A DNA stretch of 36,490 bases from JBGPOS01 sp041488155 (GTDB lineage Bacteria > Chloroflexota > Dehalococcoidia > Tepidiformales > Tepidiformaceae). Within the stretch, counting starts at the first letter, position 1; the number at the start of each line of letters is the position of its first letter. The position numbers and the translations under genes were made by a program. This document shows, in pieces, positions 23,196-32,241 of this stretch. The stretch lies in the NCBI GenBank assembly GCA_041488155.1, contig JBGPOS010000036.1:1-36490 (forward strand), written 5' to 3'. The notes beneath the pieces are model-generated. The model had not been told where the DNA came from. It saw nothing but the letters and a program-made list of their open reading frames with translations, and ran no database searches.

Positions 23196-24059
23196 TTAGT
23201 CCGAGCCGATGAACGGCACGAACATGCGGTACTGGCGCAGCGGCAATGTGCCGCCACCCTGGCTTCCCGGCGCGGTCGCCACCAACTCGAGGTAGTCCGT
23301 CGCCACCCAACCCGCTCCCGCCGGCCCGTTCACCCGGACCCATCTTCGGCCGCCCACCGTCACCATGTCGGAAGTCACAGTGAGGTTCGTCCCGTCATGC
23401 ATGCAGGTGATCACTGCGTTCCCGAGGCCGGCGCCCGTGCGCAGGTTCAGGCAGGTCCCGTCGTCCGTCTTCACCGTCACCCGGTCCCCTACCTTGAACA
23501 GGTGGGCGCCGGTTGCCGGGGGCTTCGTCTCCCCCGGGGCCGGGTTCGAGCCCGTGATCCGATAGATGTGGTAGCTCAGCCCGGGATACCGCGCTGCCGA
23601 TGCCGCCGGGTCATAGCCCGGCCGCTGGCGTACGATCCCGTCGAACCGCGAATTCGAGTCAACGACTAGGAACGTTCCGCCCCCTTCAGGCTCGACTACG
23701 ATCGCCGAGTGCAGGCCGTCGTACGACGCGCTGGGCCCAGTGTTCTTGTCGTCTGCAATCTGGATGATGTCGCCGCTCTTCGCATTTGTAAGGCTGACCT
23801 CGACAGCCCCAGCCTCGAAGTATCCCTCGCGGTAGTCGAAGCCGATCTTCCTCCCCGTCGCTTCTTCGACGACCCTGCGAACGAACGGGAAGCACTCTCC
23901 CTGGTAGCTGCCCTCGTATCCGAGCGCGGTCGTCGCGATCGGGTCATGGGCGGCCGTAACCGACTCCGCGGCGAGGCCGCGCTGGCCGGGCAGCGCGAGG
24001 ATGGCTCCAACAGCGGTCAGGATCGCTGCCAGGGCCAGCCGGTGCGGGGACATCGGCAT
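23196..24059 (-). CDS. Secreted CHAP-like plus SH3b protein with a Chloroflexota-type C-terminal tail
   Basis: A 287-aa exported protein. A signal peptide spans about residues 1-31 (hydrophobic AILTAVGAILAL, cleavage near GLAAES). Residues 45-180 resemble a papain-like CHAP/NlpC domain with candidate triad Cys56 (GECFPFVRR), His117 (GLHSAIVV) and Asn136 (VVDSNSRFD), plus SGDIIQIAD typical of such folds. Residues about 190-258 form an SH3b domain (FKVGDRVTVKTDDGTCLNLRTG ending WVATDYLEL). After a Gly-rich linker the protein ends LRQYRMFVPFIGSD, like the short tails on many Chloroflexota exported proteins. The start could be the ATG at 24059 or 24053. Confidence 0.82.
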   Translation of the reverse strand: MPMSPHRLALAAILTAVGAILALPGQRGLAAESVTAAHDPIATTALGYEGSYQGECFPFVRRVVEEATGRKIGFDYREGYFEAGAVEVSLTNAKSGDIIQIADDKNTGPSASYDGLHSAIVVEPEGGGTFLVVDSNSRFDGIVRQRPGYDPAASAARYPGLSYHIYRITGSNPAPGETKPPATGAHLFKVGDRVTVKTDDGTCLNLRTGAGLGNAVITCMHDGTNLTVTSDMVTVGGRRWVRVNGPAGAGWVATDYLELVATAPGSQGGGTLPLRQYRMFVPFIGSD

Positions 24060-24241
24060 GGCAACACCTGTTTCAGTTCCTGAGGGCTCCAAGCACCCTA
24101 ACCCACGGATCGGATAGTCACAACCCGTACGTTATGATTAGTCGGCCGCCAGTCGGCGCGGCAACACCTCGCTGCGGCCCTCCCCCGACCATCCCTGCCC
24201 GCGATTTGCCCGCCCGCGAGCTTTCCGTAAGATTCGCCCGG

Positions 24242-26611
24242 ATGGATCTCCAGGGCCCCCTTGCGGGCGTGCGAGTCGTCGAATGCGTGGGTTGGAACGG
24301 AGTGCTCGCGGGGCGGCTCCTGGCCGATGCGGGCGCCGATGTCGTTCGCGTCGTTCCCCCTTCCGGCGACCCGCTCGACTCCGAACCTCCCTTCTTTGGC
24401 GACTCGCGCGTCTCAATCCAGTCCACCTGGTACAACGCCGGCAAGCGCCTGGCCAGTATCGATCTCGGCACGGCCGCTGGCCGGGGCCATCTCCTCGGCC
24501 TCGTCGCTGCCGCCGACATCCTCATCGAAGACTGGCCGCCGGCCCGCCCGCCCCTCACGGCGCAGGAGCTGCGCGCGTCCAACCCCGCGCTCGCCCACGT
24601 CTCGGTCACTCCCATGGGACTTGACGGTCCCCTTTCCGGCCTCCGCGTCAACGACCTCGTTGCAAACGCTCTCTGCGGGGCTGCCTCCGTAACTGGCGCC
24701 CCGGAGACCCCACCGCTCTCCGGCTACGGGAACCAGACGTACCACACGGTCGGCCTCTACGCCGCCATCTGCGCCCTCGCCGCCCGACGCGCCGCTCGCG
24801 CCACCGGCCGCTACCAGCACGTCGACCTCTCGGCCCACGAAGCGCTTGTCTCCTGCACCGAGCAGGTTCTCATGCAATGGTTCTTCCCCGAAGGCGCCTG
24901 GAAGTCGCCCATTGCCCCCCGCCTTGGTTCGCTCCACTGGAGCAGGGCCTATGAGGTCTATCCCGCCGAGACCGGCGGAGGGGTCATGGTCACGGCCGCC
25001 CTTCATTTCGTCGACGTTCTCCTGCCCTGGCTGAAGGAAGAGGGAGCCGCGCAGGAGCTGGCCAATCCCGAGCGCTACCCCAACTTCCTTTCGATGGTCC
25101 AGGACCTTCCCTACGTGATGAACGTCCTCCGCGAATGGGTGACAACCCACGACGCGGATGAGCTCTTCCTGGAAGCGCAACGCCGCCACCAGCCCTTCGG
25201 TCCCGTCTGGAACATCCCGAAAGTCCTCGAGAGCCCCCAGATCGCAGCCCGCGGCTATCTCGCACCGCGGGACGTTCCCGGCTTTGGCGCAGTCCGCTTC
25301 CCCGGCCGATTCTTCACGACTGACGCCGACGGCACCCACCCGTCGCCGGCAACGAAGGCCACGCTCTCGACGATCAATTGGGAGCCGCGAGAAGCACGTC
25401 GCCCGGACGGCGGCTCCGCCACCAGCACCGTCCCGCTCGCCGGTGTTCGCGTCCTCGACCTTACCCACGTTCTCGCAGGGCCCTTCGGGACGCGGGTCCT
25501 TGGCGACCTCGGCGCCGACGTCATCAAGGTCGCCACGGCTACCCGTTCGGGCGGCGCCAACTCGCCCGAACACCCCTACTACGTTTGCTGGAACCGCAAC
25601 AAGCGCAGCATCACCCTCGATATGGCCACCGGAGAGGGTCGCGGGGTGGCCCATCGCCTCGCCGGCTCCTGCGACGCGATCATCGAAAACTTCAGCCCGG
25701 GTGTGCTCAAGCGCTGGGGCCTCGACCGCGAGGCGATGGCCGCCGACAACCCGGGCCTCTCCATCGTGGCGATGGGCGGCATGGGCCAGACCGGTCCCTG
25801 GCGCGATTTCGTCACCTTCGCCCCCACCATCCACGCCGTCGTCGGGCTCACCTACCTGACGAACTTCCCCGGCACCACCGACCTCGGCTACGGATTCTCC
25901 CTCACCGACCACCTCAGCGGGCTCGCGGGCGCCCTCGCCGTCCTCGAGGGCCTCGAGCACCGCGAACGTACCGGCCGCGGCCTCGACGTCGACCTCGCCC
26001 AGTACGAGCTCGGGCTCGGGCTCATGGGTCCCGCACTGCTCGACTACCTCGCCAACGGCGTCGATCCGAGGCCTGTCGGCAACCGCCACCCCTTCGACCG
26101 CTGGGCGCCACACGGCATCTATCGCTGCGCCGGGGACGACCGCTGGGTCGCGATTGCCGTTCGCGGCGACTTGCAGTGGGGCGCGCTTGCTGCCCTCATG
26201 GGGCAGCCGGCCCTCGCCACCGACCCGCGGTTCGCCACGCACGACTCCCGGATCCAACACCAGGACGCCCTCGACGCTGCCGTCGAAGCCTGGACGTCGG
26301 CCCGCGACCGCTACGAGGTCATGTCAGCTTGCCAGGGCGCTGGCCTCGCCGCAGGCGCTGTTCAGGACGCGCGAGACCTCGTCGAACGCGACAGCCAGCT
26401 CGCCCGCCCCCGCTTCTTCGGCACCGCCCGTTCGGAACGTTGGGGCGAATACGGCATCGATCGATTCCCGGCGCTGTTCACCGGCGCGCGCCCCGCAGCC
26501 TGTGAAGGCGTCCACACCGTCGGCCAGGACACCTTCGATGTGTTGACTACCATCCTGGGCCTCTCCCCCGACGAAATCGCAACGCTGGCGGCCACCGGGG
26601 CTCTCACCTGA
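24242..26611 (+). CDS. Tandem (two-domain) family III CoA-transferase, CaiB/BaiF type
   Basis: A 789-aa protein made of two CoA-transferase family III domains. Domain 1 covers about 1-385 (LAGVRVVECVGWNGVLAGRLLADAGADVVRV... HVDLSAHEAL, with the candidate acyl-acceptor Asp). Domain 2 covers about 400-789 (LAGVRVLDLTHVLAGPFGTRVLGDLGADVIKV... GLDVDLAQYELGLG, again with Asp). Most relatives are about 400 aa and homodimeric with interlocked chains, so the fusion probably works as an internal pseudo-dimer. The substrate is unknown. The ATG at 24242 begins at the conserved first strand; no convincing ribosome binding site is present. TATGAT at 24133-24138 could be a -10 box. Confidence 0.92.
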   Translation: MDLQGPLAGVRVVECVGWNGVLAGRLLADAGADVVRVVPPSGDPLDSEPPFFGDSRVSIQSTWYNAGKRLASIDLGTAAGRGHLLGLVAAADILIEDWPPARPPLTAQELRASNPALAHVSVTPMGLDGPLSGLRVNDLVANALCGAASVTGAPETPPLSGYGNQTYHTVGLYAAICALAARRAARATGRYQHVDLSAHEALVSCTEQVLMQWFFPEGAWKSPIAPRLGSLHWSRAYEVYPAETGGGVMVTAALHFVDVLLPWLKEEGAAQELANPERYPNFLSMVQDLPYVMNVLREWVTTHDADELFLEAQRRHQPFGPVWNIPKVLESPQIAARGYLAPRDVPGFGAVRFPGRFFTTDADGTHPSPATKATLSTINWEPREARRPDGGSATSTVPLAGVRVLDLTHVLAGPFGTRVLGDLGADVIKVATATRSGGANSPEHPYYVCWNRNKRSITLDMATGEGRGVAHRLAGSCDAIIENFSPGVLKRWGLDREAMAADNPGLSIVAMGGMGQTGPWRDFVTFAPTIHAVVGLTYLTNFPGTTDLGYGFSLTDHLSGLAGALAVLEGLEHRERTGRGLDVDLAQYELGLGLMGPALLDYLANGVDPRPVGNRHPFDRWAPHGIYRCAGDDRWVAIAVRGDLQWGALAALMGQPALATDPRFATHDSRIQHQDALDAAVEAWTSARDRYEVMSACQGAGLAAGAVQDARDLVERDSQLARPRFFGTARSERWGEYGIDRFPALFTGARPAACEGVHTVGQDTFDVLTTILGLSPDEIATLAATGALT

Positions 26612-26675
26612 CGCCCAACATGCGCCGCAACGCGACCCTCTGCTACGCTGCCCGTCACTACCCTCGGAGTCGCCA

Positions 26676-27905
26676 GTGACCCTCAGGCTCTATTCCTCAC
26701 TCGGCCGCCAGAAGCGCGAGTTCCGGCCCCTCGTCCCCGGCAAAGTCAGCATCTACGTCTGCGGCATCACTCCTTACGACGTCACACACCTCGGCCACGC
26801 CTTCTCTTACGTCCACTTCGACACCCTTCGCCGCTACCTCACCTGGCAGGGCAAAGCCGTCAAGTACGTCCAGAACGTCACCGACATCGACGACGACATG
26901 ATCATGGTCTCGAAGCGCCAGGGCGGGCGCCCTATCCCCGAAATCCGCGACGAGAACGATGCCATCTTCCGCGCCGACCTCGACCGCCTCAACGTCCTCC
27001 GCCCTTCCGCCTACCCCTTCGCGACCGACCACATCCCGCAGATCATCGAGACCACTGCCACCATCGTCCACAACGGCTGCGGCTACGCCGTCGGCGGCGA
27101 CGTGTTCTTCGAAGCGGAGAAATTCCCCGGCTACGGAAAGCTCAACGGCGTCACCATTGCCGAGCTCGCGACGCGCAAGAATCCCGAATCAAAACGGCCC
27201 GAAAAGAAGCGCGGCCCCCTCGACTTCCTCCTCTGGCAGCAGGTCGACCCCGGCGACCCCAGCTGGGAGAGCCCCTGGGGTCCGGGTCGCCCCGGCTGGA
27301 GCATCGAATGCACCGGCATGTCCATGACCCATCTGGGCCAGCAGATCGACATCCACGGCGGCGGCTCCGACCTCATCTTCCCCCACCACGAAAACGAGAT
27401 CGCCCAGGCCGAATGCGCCTCCGGACTCGCCCCGTTCTGCGGCTGGTGGATGCACAACGGCATGCTCCAGCTCGACGGTGTCAAGATGAGCAAGTCGCTG
27501 GGCAACCTTGTCCTCGCCCGCGTCCTCATGCAGTCCTGCGAGCCCGACCACCTTCGACTCTACTTGCTCAGCAACCACTATCGGGTCGACGCCGACTACC
27601 GCCAGCCCGCCCTTCCCAACCTCGTCGAGCGCTACGCCCGCCTCAAGACAGCGGGCGCCGGCGAAGGCCCTCCCGGAGCCGCCTCTGAAACCCCCGACGC
27701 CGCCTTGCTGCGCGCCTTCTCTGCCGCGATGGATGACGATCTCGACGTCCCCGCCGCCCTCGACACCCTCGATCGCGCAGCCACCCGCGTCCTCGCCGGC
27801 ACCGCCGCCCCAGGCGAACAGGAGACGCTCAGGCGCTGTCTCGGCATCCTCGGCTTCGCCTTCGCGGGTGCTCGTGGCCCCGCCAACTGCGACCTCTCCC
27901 CCTGA
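26676..27905 (+). CDS. Cysteinyl-tRNA synthetase/MshC-family cysteine ligase
   Basis: A 409-aa class I synthetase-fold enzyme that activates cysteine with ATP. Zinc and cysteine-binding residues are Cys29 (YVCGITPYDVTHLGHA), Cys212 (SIECTGMS) and the FPHHENEIAQAE block (His237-Glu239 region). The HIGH motif is HLGH (38-41) and KMSKS is intact (270-274). CysRS proteins are usually about 460 aa or more with a C-terminal anticodon-binding domain; that domain is missing here and only a short helical DALR-like tail remains. CGITPYD rather than CGPTVYD, and PGRPGW, recall MshC, the mycothiol cysteine ligase. The GTG at 26676 has GGAG about 9 nt upstream. Confidence 0.85.
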   Translation: MTLRLYSSLGRQKREFRPLVPGKVSIYVCGITPYDVTHLGHAFSYVHFDTLRRYLTWQGKAVKYVQNVTDIDDDMIMVSKRQGGRPIPEIRDENDAIFRADLDRLNVLRPSAYPFATDHIPQIIETTATIVHNGCGYAVGGDVFFEAEKFPGYGKLNGVTIAELATRKNPESKRPEKKRGPLDFLLWQQVDPGDPSWESPWGPGRPGWSIECTGMSMTHLGQQIDIHGGGSDLIFPHHENEIAQAECASGLAPFCGWWMHNGMLQLDGVKMSKSLGNLVLARVLMQSCEPDHLRLYLLSNHYRVDADYRQPALPNLVERYARLKTAGAGEGPPGAASETPDAALLRAFSAAMDDDLDVPAALDTLDRAATRVLAGTAAPGEQETLRRCLGILGFAFAGARGPANCDLSP

Positions 27906-27988
27906 TGGCTCCAGCCAATGGCCATCGGGCGACCTACCTGTCACTATGCAGATAGCGCCACTGCGAAGGAAGCTTCCGATCCAGCGGT

Positions 27989-29419
27989 ATGAGCCGGAAA
28001 CATAAGTCGCCCCTCACGGCTATGCGAACCGCGCTGGTATGGCCCGCCGTCGCGGCCGTCTTGGTGTCCGCGCTGACGATGCAAGCCTGCGGCGGTGGAC
28101 CGCGGACGAAGCCGATGCCGCTTGACGTCGCGGATCAGCGCTCGAGCGCCCCCACCCCGGCTTCGCCAACGTTCACGCCAAGCGCCCCACCCTCGACAGC
28201 ATCCGCGCTCGCCTCGGTGCGGTTCGCGCCTGGCGGGCTCGCCTTCATTCGCGGCGGCGACCTCTGGGTCGCCCCCTTCACCGTCGAGCGGCCCTCTGCG
28301 GAGACCCGGCTGACTGTCAGCGGCGAGGTTTCATATCCGAAATGGTCGGCGAGCGGACAGTTCCTGGCAGTCGTTTCCGGTGGGATGCTCCAGCTCTTCG
28401 CTGCCGATGGGGAAGCCTCGTCGCTCGGGCTCGTCGACAGACCCGGCAACTTTGCCTGGTCGCCTGCCACCGACGAGCTGGCGTACAGCGCCGGCGGCTC
28501 GCTCTGGCTCGCCTCGATCGATGCGGGGCGCTTCGGGACGCTTCGCAACCTCGTCCCGAAGCAGCCCAACACCCGCCTGAACGTCGTCGTCTGGAGCCCA
28601 GATGGATCGTTGATAGCGTACGGGCTCGACGAGGACCAGGGGAACATGGGCCCGCGTACCAGCGGCTATCGGACTGTGGATCGAGCGGGGCGAGGAGACC
28701 GGGGCGTTCAAGTTGCCGTTCCGGCCAACGGACAGGTGAACCTTGCCGGATGGCTTGCCGGCGACCACATCCTCTATTGGCAATCGCTGGCGTACGGCGC
28801 CTCGATTTGGGCCGACGGGGCCCCGCTGTATGACCAGACGGCGGTGAGGATCGCACCGGTGACCCTCGCCAACCAGGAGGTCATCGCGCCCCGCCCTCGT
28901 CATCCCGGCGAGATTGCCGTCGTGGTTGGTTCAGGCCGCGAGAACTGGACCGGGAAGTCACTCTTTATCGCGAAGCTTCCCGGAGAGGCGGCGCCATTCC
29001 CCGGAGCAGCTCCGGGTTCCGTCGCTCAACCGGCCTGGTCGAGCGACGGCGTCAGGATCGCCTACGTGGCTGCGCCGGACGATCGCCGCGTCTCCGGTGG
29101 TCAGGAAGCGCACGACTTGCTGCTCCAGCGCCGTATCTACGTTCAGGATGTGGACCGGGGCACCGCGCCAGAGAAAATCGTCGACGATCCGGCCTATCGC
29201 GACGAATGGCCCGTCTGGCAAACCGGCGCCGACCGAATCCTCTTCGCACGTCTCAGTGCCAGGGATGAGGCGTCCCTCTGGCTCTGGGACGGAGTGGCGG
29301 ATGGAAGGGTTCGTCCGTTGGTGGCTGGGCTCGGGACGCCCACGCAAGGAGGCTGGTTCGGTTACTACGGGCATTCTGATTGGGCCGCCCTCTTCGCCTG
29401 GTGGCAGCCTCGTCCGTGA
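27989..29419 (+). CDS. Beta-propeller (TolB/WD40-like) lipoprotein
   Basis: A 476-aa exported protein. A signal peptide (hydrophobic VAAVLVSALT) ends in MQAC with Cys34 as likely lipidation site, followed by Gly and a Pro/Ser/Thr-rich linker to about residue 75. The remainder has repeating propeller-blade motifs such as FAPGGLAFIRGGDLWV, YPKWSASGQFLAVVSGG, VVVWSPDGSLIAYG, QPAWSSDGVRIAYV and EWPVWQTGADRILFAR, as in TolB/PD40 proteins. No catalytic motif is visible; a binding or scaffold role at the cell surface is inferred. The start at ATG 27989 is uncertain because an ATG at 28022 is also in frame. Confidence 0.82.
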   Translation: MSRKHKSPLTAMRTALVWPAVAAVLVSALTMQACGGGPRTKPMPLDVADQRSSAPTPASPTFTPSAPPSTASALASVRFAPGGLAFIRGGDLWVAPFTVERPSAETRLTVSGEVSYPKWSASGQFLAVVSGGMLQLFAADGEASSLGLVDRPGNFAWSPATDELAYSAGGSLWLASIDAGRFGTLRNLVPKQPNTRLNVVVWSPDGSLIAYGLDEDQGNMGPRTSGYRTVDRAGRGDRGVQVAVPANGQVNLAGWLAGDHILYWQSLAYGASIWADGAPLYDQTAVRIAPVTLANQEVIAPRPRHPGEIAVVVGSGRENWTGKSLFIAKLPGEAAPFPGAAPGSVAQPAWSSDGVRIAYVAAPDDRRVSGGQEAHDLLLQRRIYVQDVDRGTAPEKIVDDPAYRDEWPVWQTGADRILFARLSARDEASLWLWDGVADGRVRPLVAGLGTPTQGGWFGYYGHSDWAALFAWWQPRP

Positions 29420-29446
29420 GACGCGGCGCGTCGCCCGGTTCCTCCC

Positions 29447-30646
29447 TCAGCTCTCCCCCGCGCCCGCGATCACACCCTTCGCCAGCAACTCCGTCAGACG
29501 CTCCTCGCTGACCCCTGCTTCGCGCAGCACCGCCATCGTATCCGCCCCCAGCTCCGGAGCCGGGCTCCCCAGCGACCCAGGGGTCTCGCTCAACTGCACG
29601 TGGAGCCCGACCACCCTCTGCTTCCCAAACCGTGGGTGCTCCTGCTCGACGATGTAGCCGTTCGCGCGGCTCTGTTCGTCCTCCGCGATCGCTGCGTAGT
29701 CCCGCACTACGGATGCTGGCACGTCGTGGAGGCGCAGCTGCTCGAGCCAGTGTTCCGCGGGACGCGATCGGAACGCCGCCTCCATCTCAGCTTGGAGCGG
29801 CTCGCGGTTCTGCCACCGCGGAAATCCCCGCGCGAACCGCGGGTCGTCGACGAGATGGCCGAGTCCGAGCGCCAGCGCGATCCTCGGCCAGAACTTCTGG
29901 TCGATACCCACGATCATCACCCACCGGCCGTCCGCACACTCGAAGTGGCCCACAGTCGGTGCCGCCCGGAACTCTCGCGGCCGCTCCCAGCCAAAGTGGA
30001 GGAAGTGCTGGATCTCCGGCGACTGTAGCGCCAGCTGAGTGCCCAGCAACGACACTTCGACCTTCTGGCCCTTCCCGGTCCGCTCCCGCGCGAAAAGCGC
30101 CGTCATGATCCCGAAAGCGAAGTTCATCGCCCCGCTCTGGTCGGCTATTCCCGGATACGTCACCTCCGGCCGGTGCCCGGGTCCTCCCCCGCTGTGCTGG
30201 GCGAACCCGCTGTACGCCTGTGCGATCTGGTCGAACGAAGGCAGCTCCGCCATCGGACCCTTCGTCCCCCACCCCGTTGCCTGCCCGTAGATGACCCGTG
30301 GGTCGCGTGCCCGGAAATCCTCGTACCCGAGGCCCCACCCTTCCATCGTTCCCGGCCGGAAGTTCTCCACCACCACGTCGCACCCCACCCCTAGCTCGAG
30401 CGCCAGGTCTCGTCCCTCAGGGACCCGCAAGTCGATACACACCGACTTCTTCCCCCGGTCCAGCGCCTCGAAGAAGCCGCTGTATCCGTCCCGCTCCTTC
30501 CACATCCGCCGGCCGAAGTCGCCAGCGCCCGGGTCCTCCACCTTGATCACCTCCGCACCCATGTCGGCCAGCATCACGGTGGCGAACGGCCCCTGCTGGT
30601 AGCGCGTGAAGTCGAGGATGCGGATCCCGGCGAGCGGTGTGGTCAT
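29447..30646 (-). CDS. CaiB/BaiF family III CoA-transferase
   Basis: A 399-aa single-domain acyl-CoA:acid CoA-transferase. It begins MTTPLAGIRILDFTRYQQGPFATVMLADMGAEVIKVEDPG, the family's usual opening. It contains RGKKSVCIDLR, ENFRPGTMEGWGLGYED and the catalytic Asp region near GQKVEVSLLGTQLAL, where the usual Asp of xVDxSL is replaced by Glu (VEVSL). Length is normal. The ATG at 30646 matches the conserved N terminus better than the earlier in-frame ATG at 30688. It is convergent with the propeller lipoprotein and divergent from the ligase genes. The substrate is unknown. Confidence 0.92.
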   Translation of the reverse strand: MTTPLAGIRILDFTRYQQGPFATVMLADMGAEVIKVEDPGAGDFGRRMWKERDGYSGFFEALDRGKKSVCIDLRVPEGRDLALELGVGCDVVVENFRPGTMEGWGLGYEDFRARDPRVIYGQATGWGTKGPMAELPSFDQIAQAYSGFAQHSGGGPGHRPEVTYPGIADQSGAMNFAFGIMTALFARERTGKGQKVEVSLLGTQLALQSPEIQHFLHFGWERPREFRAAPTVGHFECADGRWVMIVGIDQKFWPRIALALGLGHLVDDPRFARGFPRWQNREPLQAEMEAAFRSRPAEHWLEQLRLHDVPASVVRDYAAIAEDEQSRANGYIVEQEHPRFGKQRVVGLHVQLSETPGSLGSPAPELGADTMAVLREAGVSEERLTELLAKGVIAGAGES

Positions 30647-30733
30647 GCGCCCAAGTCTACCCGCCGCGTCAGGCACTCGCGATCCCACTCGTGCTAGTGT
30701 GATTCGACCAGCTCATGGGGGCAGGCCGGCGCC

Positions 30734-32239
30734 ATGCCAAAGCGCGGACAGACAACGCAAGCCGCCCACGGGGAGGAGCGCCTCGCCGCCTACCAGGCCA
30801 TGCGCGACTTCAACCGCACGCCTGAACCCTCCGGATCCGGCCTGCCGCCGGGCTCCACGCCCCTCCCGCGCTTTGTCATCCAGGAACACCACGCCCGCGC
30901 TCTCCACTGGGACTTCCGCCTCGAACGCGACGGCGTGCTCGTCTCATGGGCCATCCCCCGCGGCCTTCCCGTTGATCCCAAGTCCAACCACCTCGCCGTC
31001 CACACCGAAGACCACCCGATCGAATACGCGACCTTCGCCGGCGAGATACCCGCCGGCAGCTACGGCGCCGGCACCGTCACCCTCTGGGACACCGGCACCT
31101 ACGAATGCGAAAAGTTCCGCGACCAGGAAGTCATGGTCACCCTCCACGGCCAGCGTGTGCAGGGCAAGTACGTCCTCTTCTGCACTGAAGGCAAGGACTG
31201 GATGATCCATCGCATGGACCCTCCCCAGGACCCGACGCGCGAGCCGATGCCCGACACCGTCGAGCCGATGCTCGCAATGCTCTCGGAACTCCCACGTGAC
31301 GATGCCCGCTACGCCTTCGAGATCAAGTGGGACGGCATCCGCGCCATCCTCTTTGCCTCCGGCGGCCGCGTCCGCCTCCAGAGCCGAAACCTCCTCGACA
31401 TAACCCCGCAGTACCCCGAGCTCCGCGCCCTTGGCCTTGCCCTTGGTGCCTCCGAGGCGATCCTCGACGGCGAAATCGTCTCCTTCGACTCCGAAGGGCG
31501 CCCGAGCTTCCAGCAACTGCAATACCGAATGAACCTCACCCGCAGCGGCGACATCCAGCGCCGTGCCGCTTCCAATCCTGCCACCTACATGGTCTTCGAC
31601 CTCCTCTACTTTGATGGGCACTCGACCATGGGCCTCGCTTACAGTGAGCGCCGACGCCTCCTCGAAGCCCTCGATCTCTCCGGCTCGCACTGGAAGACTC
31701 CGCCCTATCACACCGGAGACGGCGCCGCCATGCTCGATGCCAGCCGCGCCCAGGGACTCGAAGGGGTGGTCGCCAAGCGCCTCGACGGCACCTACCAGCC
31801 CGGCCGGCGCTCCGCCGCCTGGCTCAAGATCAAGAACTCCCGGAGCCAGGAGTTGGTCATCGGCGGCTGGACACCCGGCGAAGGTACGCGCGAGTCCACC
31901 CTCGGAGCGCTCCTCGTGGGCTACTACGACCTGCCAACCCCAGGTCAGCCTCGTCGCCTCGCATTCGCCGGTCGCGTCGGCACTGGCTTCACCGAAGCCC
32001 TTCTCGCTCAGCTTCTCCGCAGCTTGGAGCACCTTCGTTCCGGCGAGAGCCCCTTCATCCCCGATCCCCGCATTCCTCCCGAGGCCCGCTTCGTTGCGCC
32101 CAGGCTCGTCTGCGAAGTCGCCTTCACCGAATGGACCCGCGACCGAACCCTTCGCCACCCGGTCTTCAAAGGCCTTCGCGACGACAAAGACCCGGCCGAG
32201 GTCGTGCTCGAAACGCCACTGCGGGCCGACGGGGCTTGA
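30734..32239 (+). CDS. LigD-type 3'-phosphoesterase and ATP-dependent DNA ligase
   Basis: A 501-aa enzyme of bacterial non-homologous end joining. Residues about 45-165 form the LigD phosphoesterase domain (FVIQEHHARALHWDFRLE, then HPIEYATFAGEIPAGSYGAG). Residues about 175-500 form the ligase, with the AMP-accepting Lys198 in FEIKWDGIRA (KxDG), EAILDGEIVSFD, TYMVFDLLYFDG, GVVAKRLDGTYQPGRRS and SAAWLKIKN. The polymerase domain of full-length LigD is absent but is encoded by the next gene, 2 bp downstream. No Ku gene is in the window. The order PE-ligase then polymerase matches some split LigD systems. Confidence 0.93.
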   Translation: MPKRGQTTQAAHGEERLAAYQAMRDFNRTPEPSGSGLPPGSTPLPRFVIQEHHARALHWDFRLERDGVLVSWAIPRGLPVDPKSNHLAVHTEDHPIEYATFAGEIPAGSYGAGTVTLWDTGTYECEKFRDQEVMVTLHGQRVQGKYVLFCTEGKDWMIHRMDPPQDPTREPMPDTVEPMLAMLSELPRDDARYAFEIKWDGIRAILFASGGRVRLQSRNLLDITPQYPELRALGLALGASEAILDGEIVSFDSEGRPSFQQLQYRMNLTRSGDIQRRAASNPATYMVFDLLYFDGHSTMGLAYSERRRLLEALDLSGSHWKTPPYHTGDGAAMLDASRAQGLEGVVAKRLDGTYQPGRRSAAWLKIKNSRSQELVIGGWTPGEGTRESTLGALLVGYYDLPTPGQPRRLAFAGRVGTGFTEALLAQLLRSLEHLRSGESPFIPDPRIPPEARFVAPRLVCEVAFTEWTRDRTLRHPVFKGLRDDKDPAEVVLETPLRADGA

Positions 32240-32241
32240 CG

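Noticed and set aside
24133..24138. TATGAT as a firm promoter for the tandem CoA-transferase
   Set aside because: The -10 box is good, but no -35 box is found at 16-18 nt, so it is mentioned only in the gene entry.
24413..26260. 615-codon minus-strand open frame opposite the tandem CoA-transferase
   Set aside because: Gly/Glu/Val-rich composition mirrors the third-position GC bias of the real gene on the plus strand. The plus-strand frame has clear family motifs.
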